Assembly (NCBI GenBank): GCA_012523155.1
Contig: JAAYJB010000069.1
Coordinates: 1-6,513 of the forward strand
Source: Synergistaceae bacterium
GTDB taxonomy: Bacteria > Synergistota > Synergistia > Synergistales > Aminobacteriaceae
Reading direction: 5' to 3'
DNA: 6,513 nucleotides
How positions within the stretch are numbered: the stretch's first letter is position 1; each line of letters starts with the position of its first letter. A program made the translations under genes and the position numbers. Under the pieces are notes generated by a model. It saw nothing but the letters and a program-made list of their open reading frames with translations, was not told the DNA's origin and searched no databases. Below, piece after piece: positions 1 through 6,122 of the stretch.

Positions 1-5
1 ACCAA

Positions 6-707
6 ATGAAATCAATTATTAAGTTGCTGCTGTCTTTTATTGCTGCAGTTCTTTTTCTGTCTTCGACAGTATGCGGCAATGAAGCATCAGCATCTACACC
101 TGTAGGGCGCATCCAGGATTCTGTGAATATCCTGCGCGAAATGGCGAAACAGAAGGACGCAAGTACCATGGGAGAACTGCTGGCGGAGGCGAAAGGTATC
201 GCGATTTTTCCCTCAGTCATCAAGGCAGGGCTTGTTTTCGGAGGTCAGTACGGTGAAGGGCTGGTTCTTCGCAGGGATCCGGGAGCGAAAAAATGGTACG
301 GCCCTTCATTCGCAACAGTAGCCGGCGCATCCTGGGGACTTCAGATCGGAGCCCAGTCGATCGCCCTTGTCCTCGTCATTACGAACGAACGGGGGCTGGA
401 AGGCTTCAAGGGAAACAATGTCAAGCTGGGAGGCGACCTCGCTGTAGCGGCCGGACCTGTCGGGCGGAGGGGTGAGCTTGGTACGGACTACCGTCTGAAA
501 GCATCAATTTACAGCTATTCAATGACAAAGGGGCTCTTCGCAGGGCTTTCTCTTGAAGGGGCCGCTATCACCGTGGACAAGAATGCAAACCAGGTCTACT
601 GGGGTACACCGACAACCGCAGGCACAGCGTTGAATAAAAGAGCGACCGGCTCGAAAATCACTCCTCTCATCAATGAGATCGAGAGGATCATCCGGAATGC
701 AAAATGA
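6..707 (+). CDS. Exported SYLF-domain (Ysc84/DUF500) lipid-binding protein
   Basis: The 233-residue product has an N-terminal signal peptide (basic KSIIK start, hydrophobic core about residues 7-22, likely cleavage after ASA near residue 29). Cys23 is preceded by STV, which does not make a lipobox, so I read it as a soluble periplasmic or secreted protein. Residues 33-230 form one SYLF domain. Visible hallmarks are AKGIAIFPSVIKAG (62-75), GGQYGEG (79-85), SWGLQIGAQS (109-118), LGGDLAVAAGPVGR (141-154) and SYSMTKGLFAGLSLEG (170-185). The family is known for lipid or phosphoinositide binding, and in yeast Ysc84 for actin binding; the bacterial role is poorly defined and probably concerns the envelope. 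Only five bases precede the ATG, so its ribosome binding site and promoter lie outside the window; the signal peptide at residue 1 supports this start. Transcription probably ends at the hairpin three bases after the stop. Confidence 0.9.
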   Translation: MKSIIKLLLSFIAAVLFLSSTVCGNEASASTPVGRIQDSVNILREMAKQKDASTMGELLAEAKGIAIFPSVIKAGLVFGGQYGEGLVLRRDPGAKKWYGPSFATVAGASWGLQIGAQSIALVLVITNERGLEGFKGNNVKLGGDLAVAAGPVGRRGELGTDYRLKASIYSYSMTKGLFAGLSLEGAAITVDKNANQVYWGTPTTAGTALNKRATGSKITPLINEIERIIRNAK

Positions 708-709
708 AA

Positions 710-735
710 AAAGGCCTGTAGAAATACAGGCCTTT
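710..735. terminator. Bidirectional intrinsic terminator between convergent genes
   Basis: A perfect 11-bp stem (710-720 with 725-735) is closed by a GAAA tetraloop on the plus strand. It fills almost the whole 35-base gap between the SYLF gene and the minus-strand 146-aa gene. Read on the minus strand, the stem is followed by a run of T residues (TTTTTTCATTTT, partly formed by the stem end), a good intrinsic terminator for the ychF unit. Read on the plus strand the tail is TTTCTGATTCTT, weaker but plausible. Confidence 0.88.
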
Positions 736-742
736 CTGATTC

Positions 743-1183
743 TTACAGTATGAGCTTGCTTCCTCCGCCCTGCTTGCCTCCCATACGGTTCAACTGCTGG
801 AGGACTGCGGCAGGGGCTACGTCAATTTTAGGTTTCTGCTGCTGCCGGCTCATGGCATCCTGCATTTTGCGCTCGTACTCCTCCATACCTTTTTTTAGAG
901 CTTCCACGTCTCCCCTGATCCATTGCAGAATATTTTCCGCTATGGCTTTCACTACATCTTCACCCGGCTCCTCTGCGATGAGACCGAGTTCTTTCAGAAC
1001 ACGGTGCTCCTCACGGATGGAATTCGCTACATCATCGTCGGTTATGATCCCCTTTTTATAGAGCACACGTGTAATGATGTTGAACTTGCTCTTAGAGTTC
1101 TCATCGCTCAGGACCAGGCTGTCAACCCTGGCCAGAAGCATCGACAATATTTCATCCAGACTTACCTGCATCGGCATGGCCAT
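743..1183 (-). CDS. Conserved-looking helical protein of unknown function, downstream of ychF
   Basis: I do not recognise this 146-residue protein. It has no signal peptide or membrane segment, so it should be cytosolic. Residues 7-28 and 52-110 look strongly helical. Residues 90-116 are highly charged and heptad-like (GDVEALKKGMEEYERKMQDAM), suggesting a coiled coil. Residues 113-118 are Gln/Lys-rich, and the tail (134-146) is Gly-rich and basic, ending SKLIL. The ATG at 1183 is preceded by AAGGGGAGG ending eight bases upstream, an excellent ribosome binding site, so this start is better than the Met codons at positions 3 and 5. It lies 50 bases after the stop of the ychF-like gene on the same strand with no terminator between them, so co-transcription is likely, and it ends at the shared hairpin 710-735. 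A weak internal promoter may also serve it. The helical, charged make-up would suit a small adaptor or regulator, but that is inference. Confidence 0.85.
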   Translation of the reverse strand: MAMPMQVSLDEILSMLLARVDSLVLSDENSKSKFNIITRVLYKKGIITDDDVANSIREEHRVLKELGLIAEEPGEDVVKAIAENILQWIRGDVEALKKGMEEYERKMQDAMSRQQQKPKIDVAPAAVLQQLNRMGGKQGGGSKLIL

Positions 1184-1221
1184 AAAAAGCGCCTCCCCTT
1201 ATCTAAAAAATTTGAGACTTG

Positions 1222-1230
1222 ATTGTACCA
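1222..1230 (-). promoter_or_regulatory. Possible internal extended -10 for the 146-aa gene
   Basis: On the minus strand the sequence TGG-TACAAT (extended -10 layout, 5/6 match to TATAAT) sits between the ychF-like stop and the start of the 146-aa gene, about 40 bases before its ATG. The hexamer 17 bases upstream (TACGTT) is a poor -35. It could give the downstream gene some independent expression, but chance is quite possible in this AT-rich gap. Confidence 0.25.
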
Positions 1231-1233
1231 TAT

Positions 1234-2325
1234 CTATATATTGAAACGTATTTCTATCATATCCCCGTCCGATACCCGGTATTCCTTCCCCTCCAGCTTT
1301 AAAACACCTTTTTCCCTGCATTTCGCGAATGAGGATTCATGGAATTTAAAATCATCGTACGATACCACCTGGGCGCGGATAAATCCACGGGCAAGATCTG
1401 AATGGATCACTCCGGCGGCATCAACGGCAGTTTCCCCTTTGCGGAGCGTCCATGCCTTTACCTCGTCTTTACCTGTCGTAAAGAATGAGATAAGGCCCAG
1501 CAGAGAATATGCCTCTGAAATCAGCCTGTTTCTCCCCGGTTCCTCGATTCCGAGATCATTCATGAACTCGGACTGCTCCTCCGGGGCAAGTTCCGCCAGC
1601 TCCATTTCCATTTTGCCGAAGACTTTCACGACGCTTAATCCTTTTTCCGCGGCCAGCGAACGCAGGTCCTTTAACCGGGGCATATCGTCATCGGTTTGGT
1701 TTTCATCAAGGTTTGCGGCTATGAGTTCCGGTTTGAGGGTGACAAAGGCAAATCCGCTCAGCGTTCTCATTTCCTCCATCGTCAGGCCAAGATCCCTGAG
1801 AGGCCGTTCTTCGAGAAGACATGCCTGGCATTTCTCAAGGAGAACCTGTTCCGCCTCCTCGGCAGGGATATGCTTTTTTTTCGCCTGAAGCCGCGAGAGT
1901 CTGTTTTCAATGACTGCAAGATCCCGGAAGATGAGCTCCATTTCCACGATATTCCAGTCACGGAGAGGGTCTATTGAACTTTCCGGATGGGGAACATCCG
2001 GGTTTTCAAAAAAACGGATTACATGCACCAGCGCATCTGATTCAGATACAAATGAGAGAAATGAGTTCCCAAGGCCTTCTCCCTTGCTGGCATTCCTTGA
2101 TAACCCCGCAAGATCGACGAACTCGACTGTTGCGGGCGTTTCTTTCCTGGGTTCGAATATGGTTACCAGGTCATCGAAACGGGTGTCGGGCACATTAACC
2201 ATCGCCCTGTTGGGGTCGGTCTTACCGCTTGCGTACGGTTTGACCTCTGCTCCCGCCCTGGTGACTACATTGAAAACAGTACTTTTCCCGCTGAGCGGAA
2301 GACCTATGATTCCACATTTGAGCAT
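1234..2325 (-). CDS. ychF: YchF/Ola1-family P-loop NTPase, divergent subgroup
   Basis: From the ATG at 2325 the product is 363 residues, the same length as E. coli YchF. The reading frame opens further upstream to a TTG at 2364, but that codon lies before the likely transcription start, while the 2325 start has a GGAGGGA site five bases upstream. Motifs seen: P-loop GLPLSGKS (8-15), DLAGL (71-75, the DxxG motif), SKGEGLGNSFL (80-90), NLDE (205-208) where GTPases have NKxD, and a C-terminal TGS domain (about 278-361) with AWTLRKGETA, AAGVIHSD, GFIRAQV, YDDF and the LEGKEYRVSDGD core. The NxxE form is known to favour ATP over GTP in this family, which binds ribosomes and affects stress responses and translation. 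Canonical YchF has NVGKS in the P-loop and a YPFCTIEPN-like segment after it; here they are LSGKS and PYASGKTDPN (30-39), so this is a divergent subgroup. It is probably first in an operon with the 146-aa gene. Confidence 0.93.
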   Translation of the reverse strand: MLKCGIIGLPLSGKSTVFNVVTRAGAEVKPYASGKTDPNRAMVNVPDTRFDDLVTIFEPRKETPATVEFVDLAGLSRNASKGEGLGNSFLSFVSESDALVHVIRFFENPDVPHPESSIDPLRDWNIVEMELIFRDLAVIENRLSRLQAKKKHIPAEEAEQVLLEKCQACLLEERPLRDLGLTMEEMRTLSGFAFVTLKPELIAANLDENQTDDDMPRLKDLRSLAAEKGLSVVKVFGKMEMELAELAPEEQSEFMNDLGIEEPGRNRLISEAYSLLGLISFFTTGKDEVKAWTLRKGETAVDAAGVIHSDLARGFIRAQVVSYDDFKFHESSFAKCREKGVLKLEGKEYRVSDGDMIEIRFNI

Positions 2326-2328
2326 TAT

Positions 2329-2349
2329 GCTCCCTCCTTCGTTAGGGAG
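2329..2349 (-). promoter_or_regulatory. ychF ribosome binding site with a facing complementary segment
   Basis: In the ychF leader (minus strand) CUCCCU is followed after eight bases by AGGGAG, which forms the 3' half of the ribosome binding site AAGGAGGGAG. A 6-bp, mostly GC stem (2344-2349 with 2330-2335) would hide part of the site, while AAGG would remain in the loop. The pairing is seen directly in the sequence; any role in control of translation is inference. Confidence 0.45.
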
Positions 2350-2366
2350 TGTTTTTTCCAACAAGC

Positions 2367-2372
2367 ATTATA
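2367..2372 (-). promoter_or_regulatory. -10 element of the ychF promoter
   Basis: The minus strand reads TATAAT, a perfect sigma-70 -10 hexamer, 41 bases upstream of the ychF ATG. The region 16-18 bases further upstream is T-rich (TTTTCTCT) with no good -35. A start of transcription near 2360 gives a leader of about 35 bases and excludes the upstream TTG at 2364 as the translation start. Confidence 0.6.
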
Positions 2373-2410
2373 CCTGTTTCACGGGAAAAAGAGAAAATAG
2401 CCGATTGCAT

Positions 2411-2439
2411 GAATTACTCACGGAACTTTCTGGTATGAT
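2411..2439 (+). promoter_or_regulatory. Extended -10 promoter for the MuiA-like gene
   Basis: TGG-TATGAT (2431-2439) matches the extended -10 pattern TGn-TATAAT with one mismatch. The hexamer 17 bases upstream (GAATTA, 2411-2416) is a weak -35, which extended -10 promoters tolerate. Transcription would start near 2446 and give a leader of about 42 bases. It is divergent from the ychF promoter, with about 60 bases between the two -10 elements. Confidence 0.5.
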
Positions 2440-2487
2440 TAATGGAAATTTTCACCCACATCAGGGAATTGAGAGGGGGAACAGTTC

Positions 2488-4017
2488 ATGAAGTGTTTTT
2501 TCTCCGTTCTGTTTGCGAGCGTTGCTTTCCTTATGGCGTGGCCGGGCCAGGCTCCCGGCTCGGCCCCTGGTGTACCAAGGATCGTGAAGACCGATATCTA
2601 CCCCGGCGGGGCGAAAGTAACCTTCTCGGTTTCTTTTGAACAAGGTTTGAGTTTTGAGCTTCCGGGCACATTTGATGCTGAATCGGTACGTCCCCTTCCT
2701 TCTGGGGAACAGTCAGTCCACTCCTTCGAAGCCCTGGAATTTCCCCGTCCGGGCTGGATCCCGCTCTCTCTCAGGGAAGCTGATAAAACGATCACGGAAA
2801 AGGAACGTGCCCTTGCCGTCCTGGAGGGAAAAGAGGCGGCGGTAAAACAGTCAGTTCAAATACTCTCGGGCCCCCTTCCAAAGGATCTGAAGGGGGGAGA
2901 CATTCCGACGTACGTGGAAGCGACCCGCTCGGTACGGGAAAAACTTGAATCGGATCTCATAATCATTACCGAATCCATGAATGAACTGAAAAAGGAAGTT
3001 GAGGCTCTTCAGGAAGATTTTGCGGCAAAAATGCCCAGGAACTCAGACCTTGGAATTTCTGTAAATGCCAGGGCGACCGGCAAGGGGGAACTTCTCGTTG
3101 AAGCCTGGACTTCATATGCCGGCTGGACGCCGTTCTACCGAATGGACCTTGACAGCGATTCGGGGACTATTTCAGCCTCACTCATCGCAAAAGCAAGGCA
3201 GCATACAGGGGTGCCTCTCGATGGAGAGCTGTATTTTCATACCAATATGCCTTCCAGGGAAGTACGCATGCCAGAGCTTCGCCCCCTGGTGGCGGATTTC
3301 GAGCGAAAAGACGCGAAAAGTTACGGGGCCCTGGAGGAAGCCGCAATGATGATGGAACGGCCTGCCTTCAGATTGGCATCTGCTCCTGAGGCTCCTGCAC
3401 CGGTAATTATCGAGACGATGACCGATATGACAGTCCATGCCCAGGGACTTCTCGAAGGGGATAACACGTGGGCTGATTTCGGACTTGGAGAATTTTCAAT
3501 GAAGGCTCAGCCGGACATCGTGTCGATCCCGGTTCTTTCAGACGAGGCCTGGATAACGGCGGAGGCAAAAGAGATACCCCAGCCCATTCTCCCGGGAACG
3601 GCCGAACTTTCAACGGACGGCCGGCTCTCTGCAAAAATACTCCTCCTGGAACAGGGAGCAGGTACTGACCTGTCTCTTGCTTTCGGCAAACTGCCCCTCG
3701 TGAAGACAAAAAGAGAGAAAATCGTCTCGAAAACAGGAAGCACCTGGACCGGCAAGGGGCGACTGGAAGACGGTTATACAATCGAGATCGTCAACGGTAC
3801 GAAGAAAAAAATCAGTGTCCTCCTTAAAGACAGGATTCCTCTGTCCGCCCAGGAAAAAATCTCGGTGGAAACAATCAGTATCGAGCCGGAGGCTGCAGAA
3901 CAGAACAAAGAAAACATACTCACCTGGAAACTCGCTCTCGAGCCGGGTGAGAAAAAGAACGTGAAGGTAATGTACAGGCTCGGCTATCCCGCTGATGAAA
4001 CAATACGCATGCGGTAG
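2488..4017 (+). CDS. Exported MuiA-like protein (DUF4140/DUF4139)
   Basis: The 509-residue product starts with a signal peptide (MKCFF, hydrophobic to about residue 18, Ala/Pro/Gly-rich to 28) and no lipobox. Residues 30-70 resemble the N-terminal DUF4140 strand region (VKTDIYPGGAKVTFSVSF, then ELPGTFDAESVRPL). Residues 95-180 are charged and helical, likely coiled coil, with a break at 127-142. From about 185 to the end it follows the DUF4139 pattern: the SYAGWTPFYRMDLDSDSG segment (209-226), ASLIAKARQHTG (230-241), and the closing TWKLALEPGEKKNVKVMYRLGYP (479-501). Residues 262-320 contain a low-complexity Ala/Pro/Met-rich insert, common in this family. Members are called mucoidy inhibitor MuiA family after an old phenotype; the biochemical function is unknown. 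A GAGAGGGGG site lies eight bases before the ATG, which supports this start. It is probably transcribed alone: hairpins follow the stop and the next gene has its own promoter. Confidence 0.85.
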   Translation: MKCFFSVLFASVAFLMAWPGQAPGSAPGVPRIVKTDIYPGGAKVTFSVSFEQGLSFELPGTFDAESVRPLPSGEQSVHSFEALEFPRPGWIPLSLREADKTITEKERALAVLEGKEAAVKQSVQILSGPLPKDLKGGDIPTYVEATRSVREKLESDLIIITESMNELKKEVEALQEDFAAKMPRNSDLGISVNARATGKGELLVEAWTSYAGWTPFYRMDLDSDSGTISASLIAKARQHTGVPLDGELYFHTNMPSREVRMPELRPLVADFERKDAKSYGALEEAAMMMERPAFRLASAPEAPAPVIIETMTDMTVHAQGLLEGDNTWADFGLGEFSMKAQPDIVSIPVLSDEAWITAEAKEIPQPILPGTAELSTDGRLSAKILLLEQGAGTDLSLAFGKLPLVKTKREKIVSKTGSTWTGKGRLEDGYTIEIVNGTKKKISVLLKDRIPLSAQEKISVETISIEPEAAEQNKENILTWKLALEPGEKKNVKVMYRLGYPADETIRMR

Positions 4018-4018
4018 C

Positions 4019-4038
4019 TGTTTTCCAGCAGGAAAACA
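4019..4038 (+). other. Hairpin directly after the MuiA-like stop codon
   Basis: An 8-bp perfect stem (TGTTTTCC with GGAAAACA) with an AGCA loop begins two bases after the stop codon. There is no T-run after it, so it looks more like a 3'-end stabiliser or part of a weak terminator than a classical terminator. Confidence 0.45.
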
Positions 4039-4059
4039 ATCGCGTACATAAACAATCAG

Positions 4060-4090
4060 AAGAGGCAGGGTTTACGATCTCCTGCCTCTT
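4060..4090 (+). terminator. Likely terminator of the MuiA-like gene
   Basis: A perfect 10-bp GC-rich stem (AAGAGGCAGG, 4060-4069, with 4081-4090) encloses an 11-base loop, 42 bases after the stop codon. The plus-strand tail is CTTAAACATG, without a proper T-run, so termination may be inefficient or factor-assisted. Confidence 0.55.
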
Positions 4091-4099
4091 AAACATGCT

Positions 4100-4113
4100 C
4101 AAATAGTTATTTG
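4100..4113. promoter_or_regulatory. Palindrome CAAATA-GT-TATTTG, possible operator
   Basis: A 6-bp perfect inverted repeat with a 2-base centre overlaps the first three bases of the proposed -35 of the glycoside hydrolase gene. The position suits a repressor site. It is AT-rich, so chance is possible, and I cannot name a regulator. Confidence 0.35.
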
Positions 4114-4139
4114 TACCTCATCCAAAGTTTTTTTAAGAT
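4111..4139 (+). promoter_or_regulatory. Possible sigma-70 promoter of the NagZ-like gene
   Basis: TTGTAC (4111-4116) and TAAGAT (4134-4139) are separated by exactly 17 bases and match the consensus at 3/6 and 4/6 positions. Transcription near 4146 would leave a 25-base leader holding the ribosome binding site. The in-frame TTG at 4111 lies inside this promoter, which argues against translation starting there. Confidence 0.4.
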
Positions 4140-4170
4140 CTTCTCCATAAACAGGAGGCGGAGAGTTTCA

Positions 4171-5847
4171 ATGGGGAAAATATGGAAATGTGGTCTCTTT
4201 TTTCTCGTCTTACCTTTAATGACAGTTGCTTTTTCTTCCTCCGGAGCGTCAAAATCCGCGATCCGCACAATGTCTCTTGAGGAAAAAGTCGGTCAGATCA
4301 TGATGTGCTTCTTCGAAGGATCCTCCCTCTCACCCCATCTTGAAAGAGTGATCATGGAGATGAAGACGGGGGGGGTTATCCTCTACTCAAGCAGGGGAAA
4401 CATCCGGTCCGCAGAACAGGTAGCGGAGCTCGTGGAAGATATGCAGAAAGCAGCCGTCAGGTCAAATTCATGGCCTCTTTTTGTCGCAGTCGACCAGGAA
4501 GGAGGGCTGGTGAACCGGATAAACGAAGGAATAACCCTTTTTCCCGGCAACATGGCGCTTGGTGCTGCAGGCGACGAAAGGCTGGCAGCCAGGGTTGCGG
4601 GCATTATGGCTGAAGAGCTCGCGGGAATGGGCATCAATGTGAATTTCGCCCCTGTTGTGGATGTGAACAATGATCCTCGCAATCCCATCATAGGCGCCCG
4701 TTCCTTCGGATCCTCCCCTGAACTCGTTTCACGGCTGGGCAGTGCCATGATCTCCGGCTTCCTGGAAAAGGGGATCCTCCCCTGCGCGAAACATTTCCCC
4801 GGTCACGGCAATACGGGCATCGATTCCCACACGGGGCTGCCGGTGATCAGTTCCTCCGTCGAAGACCTGAAAGCGACGGAACTGCCTCCTTTCCGTGCGG
4901 CGATAGAAGCGGGCGTACCGATGATCATGACTGCACATGTTCTGGTCCCGGCACTCGACCCTGAGAGCCCGGGAACGCTTTCCCCCGGAATCCTCGGAAT
5001 GCTCAGGGAGGAAATGGGATTTTCCGGAATCATTGTCACTGATTCCATGGGAATGGGAGCGCTTGAAAAGGGATGGGGCATGACCCGGGCGGCAATAGAA
5101 GCTTTCAACGCAGGAGCTGATATTCTCCTCTTCGGAGCAGACCGCGGACACCTGGAAGAAGAACATGCCGGGGTTTTTGAAGCCTTACTGGAAGCGTGCA
5201 GAAGCGGAGTTATTTCCGAAGCACGCCTCAACGAATCCGTGGAGAGAATTTTGAAAACAAAAGCCCGGCTGGGACTTTTCCTCCCAAAGAGGCCATCCGG
5301 TAAAACGGCTCTTCGGAAATCAGCGAACGGTGAACAGACAGCAGCCGAGGCAGCGTCGAAAAGCATAACGCTTGTTCGGAACTGGAGCAGGGCAACCGGA
5401 CAGCTCCGGTCGGGGGAGAAAACACTGCTGATCTGGCCCGGGGAAAAAATAGCCGCAGGGAAACAGCTGGCCTCTTTATGCAACAATTTTTCGGTCGTTT
5501 CAGTTCCGGAAAAACCACGAAAGGAAGATATTCAGGCTGTTCTCGAAAAAGCCAGCAATGCTTCAGTTATTTTTGCAGGAGAATATGACAGCTGGAAAAA
5601 TCCCGATTGGATGGAACTTCTGAAAAGCATGGGAGAGAGCCGTATCTATCTTCTCTCCGCGAGGAGCCCCTACGCACTTTCTTCTCTTCCTTCGGCAGGA
5701 GGAGCCCTGGTGCTTTACAGCGACATACCGTCAGTTATTTCTTCTGCAGCCGCCATTCTGAACGGAACGATGATTCCCCGGGGAAAACTCCCAGTCGACC
5801 TTCCGGGAATCCACTCTGCTGGCTGGGGCCTCGAAAATATGGACTAA
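4171..5847 (+). CDS. nagZ: Exported glycoside hydrolase family 3, NagZ-type beta-N-acetylglucosaminidase
   Basis: From the ATG at 4171 the protein has 558 residues. AGGAGGCGGAGAG just upstream and a clean signal peptide (residues 1 to about 26, cleavage near SSGA-SKS) choose this start over the in-frame TTG at 4111. The catalytic TIM-barrel domain (about 30-370) shows VDQEGG (107-112), NFAPVVDV (158-165), GARSFG (175-180), KHFPGHGNTGIDSH (207-220) and VTDSMGMGA (289-297). In the NagZ family Asp218 and His220 act as the acid/base dyad and Asp291 as the nucleophile; all are present. Residues 385-558 form the second alpha/beta domain, ending in IPRGKLPVDLPG and GWGL, as in the two-domain Bacillus NagZ and unlike the one-domain cytosolic E. 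coli enzyme. No lipobox, so it is probably periplasmic or secreted. The expected job is removal of terminal GlcNAc from muropeptides or chitooligosaccharides in wall recycling or scavenging. A G8 run lies at codons 66-69. Confidence 0.93.
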   Translation: MGKIWKCGLFFLVLPLMTVAFSSSGASKSAIRTMSLEEKVGQIMMCFFEGSSLSPHLERVIMEMKTGGVILYSSRGNIRSAEQVAELVEDMQKAAVRSNSWPLFVAVDQEGGLVNRINEGITLFPGNMALGAAGDERLAARVAGIMAEELAGMGINVNFAPVVDVNNDPRNPIIGARSFGSSPELVSRLGSAMISGFLEKGILPCAKHFPGHGNTGIDSHTGLPVISSSVEDLKATELPPFRAAIEAGVPMIMTAHVLVPALDPESPGTLSPGILGMLREEMGFSGIIVTDSMGMGALEKGWGMTRAAIEAFNAGADILLFGADRGHLEEEHAGVFEALLEACRSGVISEARLNESVERILKTKARLGLFLPKRPSGKTALRKSANGEQTAAEAASKSITLVRNWSRATGQLRSGEKTLLIWPGEKIAAGKQLASLCNNFSVVSVPEKPRKEDIQAVLEKASNASVIFAGEYDSWKNPDWMELLKSMGESRIYLLSARSPYALSSLPSAGGALVLYSDIPSVISSAAAILNGTMIPRGKLPVDLPGIHSAGWGLENMD

Positions 5848-5852
5848 GGAAA

Positions 5853-6038
5853 TCAAACGGCAAGAGAAAGCTTTTTACGGCAGGGAAGAGAGGAGATCAG
5901 TGAAGACGGGCTGACTGACTCCGTGAGGAACCAGCATCCGTCTTCACCTTTATTCCATACGCTGCTGCATTCGGCGTGGCCGGCAATTACAGGGCTTTCA
6001 CAATACCAGTTTCCGCAGCTGTCTTTCATCCAGGACAT
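5853..6038 (-). CDS. Small Cys/Trp-containing protein, unknown function
   Basis: I do not recognise this 61-residue protein, but the expression signals say it is real. GAGGGAGGAAG sits just before the ATG, and a near-consensus promoter lies 47-75 bases upstream. The protein has no signal peptide or membrane helix. Five cysteines lie at 8, 13, 24, 35 and 53, giving the spacing C-x4-C-x10-C-x10-C-x17-C, with three Trp residues (3, 11, 17-36 region includes Trp28 and Trp36) near them and a conserved-looking core KDSCGNWYC (5-13) and KGEDGCWFLTE (30-40). A metal-binding or redox role for the first four cysteines is possible but inferred. The last third (41-61) is Ser/Leu-rich and ends in basic residues. 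The stop is 5 bases from the stop of the convergent NagZ-like gene. A long inverted repeat covers codons 31-47. Dyads around the promoter suggest tight regulation. Confidence 0.72.
   Translation of the reverse strand: MSWMKDSCGNWYCESPVIAGHAECSSVWNKGEDGCWFLTESVSPSSLISSLPCRKKLSLAV
5900..5947 (+). terminator. Long hairpin, probable terminator of the NagZ-like gene lying inside the small gene
   Basis: A perfect 10-bp repeat (GTGAAGACGG, 5900-5909, with 5938-5947) is extended after a 2-base bulge by four more pairs (GCTG 5910-5913 with CAGC 5932-5935) and a small inner TCC/GGA stem. On the plus strand it is followed by CTTTATTCC, a weak T-rich tail. It lies 52 bases after the NagZ-like stop, so it may end that transcript, but it is also coding sequence of the antisense 61-aa gene. 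Confidence 0.5.
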
Positions 6039-6058
6039 TTTTCTTCCTCCCTCATATC

Positions 6059-6072
6059 TGAACTCATGTTTA
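6059..6072. promoter_or_regulatory. Degenerate copy of the TGAA-N6-TTCA dyad near the transcription start
   Basis: TGAAC-TCAT-GTTTA differs from perfect TGAAC-N4-GTTCA symmetry at one position. It lies about 7-20 bases after the predicted transcription start of the 61-aa gene, a place where a bound repressor would block transcription. It resembles the palindrome at 6139-6152, which also has GAAC-N4-GTT. Confidence 0.35.
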
Positions 6073-6084
6073 TTCTATGAGGTA

Positions 6085-6113
6085 TTTATAACATCCCGAA
6101 CTTATAATGTCAA
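6085..6113 (-). promoter_or_regulatory. Strong near-consensus sigma-70 promoter of the 61-aa gene
   Basis: On the minus strand a perfect TTGACA (6108-6113) and TATAAA (6085-6090, 5/6) are separated by exactly 17 bases, and TGT directly before the -10 adds an extended -10 element. Predicted transcription starts near 6078, giving a leader of about 40 bases that ends in the strong ribosome binding site at 6042-6052. It is the best promoter match in the window. Confidence 0.8.
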
Positions 6114-6122
6114 CAGGTGTTG
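6111..6122. promoter_or_regulatory. Small dyad CAACA-GG-TGTTG at the -35
   Basis: A 5-bp inverted repeat with a 2-base centre overlaps the upstream half of the -35 element and abuts the next palindrome. It may be part of a composite operator or chance. Confidence 0.25.

Noticed and set aside
66..80. Lipoprotein signal at Cys23 of the SYLF protein
   Set aside because: The residues before the Cys are STV, with Val at -1, which does not meet the lipobox rule.
2326..2364. N-terminal extension of YchF from the TTG at 2364
   Set aside because: It lies only two bases after the -10 element, upstream of the likely transcription start, and adds residues not found in the family; the 2325 ATG has a good ribosome binding site and gives the usual 363 residues.
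750..2491. Several plus-strand open frames opposite the ychF unit (750-1061, 923-1222, 1223-1888, 1696-1977, 1910-2491)
   Set aside because: They mirror the ychF and 146-aa coding sequences, lack ribosome binding sites, and have Ser/Arg/Pro-rich composition typical of antisense frames.
4111..4170. N-terminal extension of the NagZ-like protein from the TTG at 4111
   Set aside because: It lies in the proposed -35 and would put 20 residues with several Arg in front of the signal peptide; the ATG at 4171 has the ribosome binding site.
2488..5847. MuiA-like and NagZ-like genes as one operon
   Set aside because: A 153-base gap with two hairpins and a likely promoter separates them, so read-through is possible but a common transcript is not supported.
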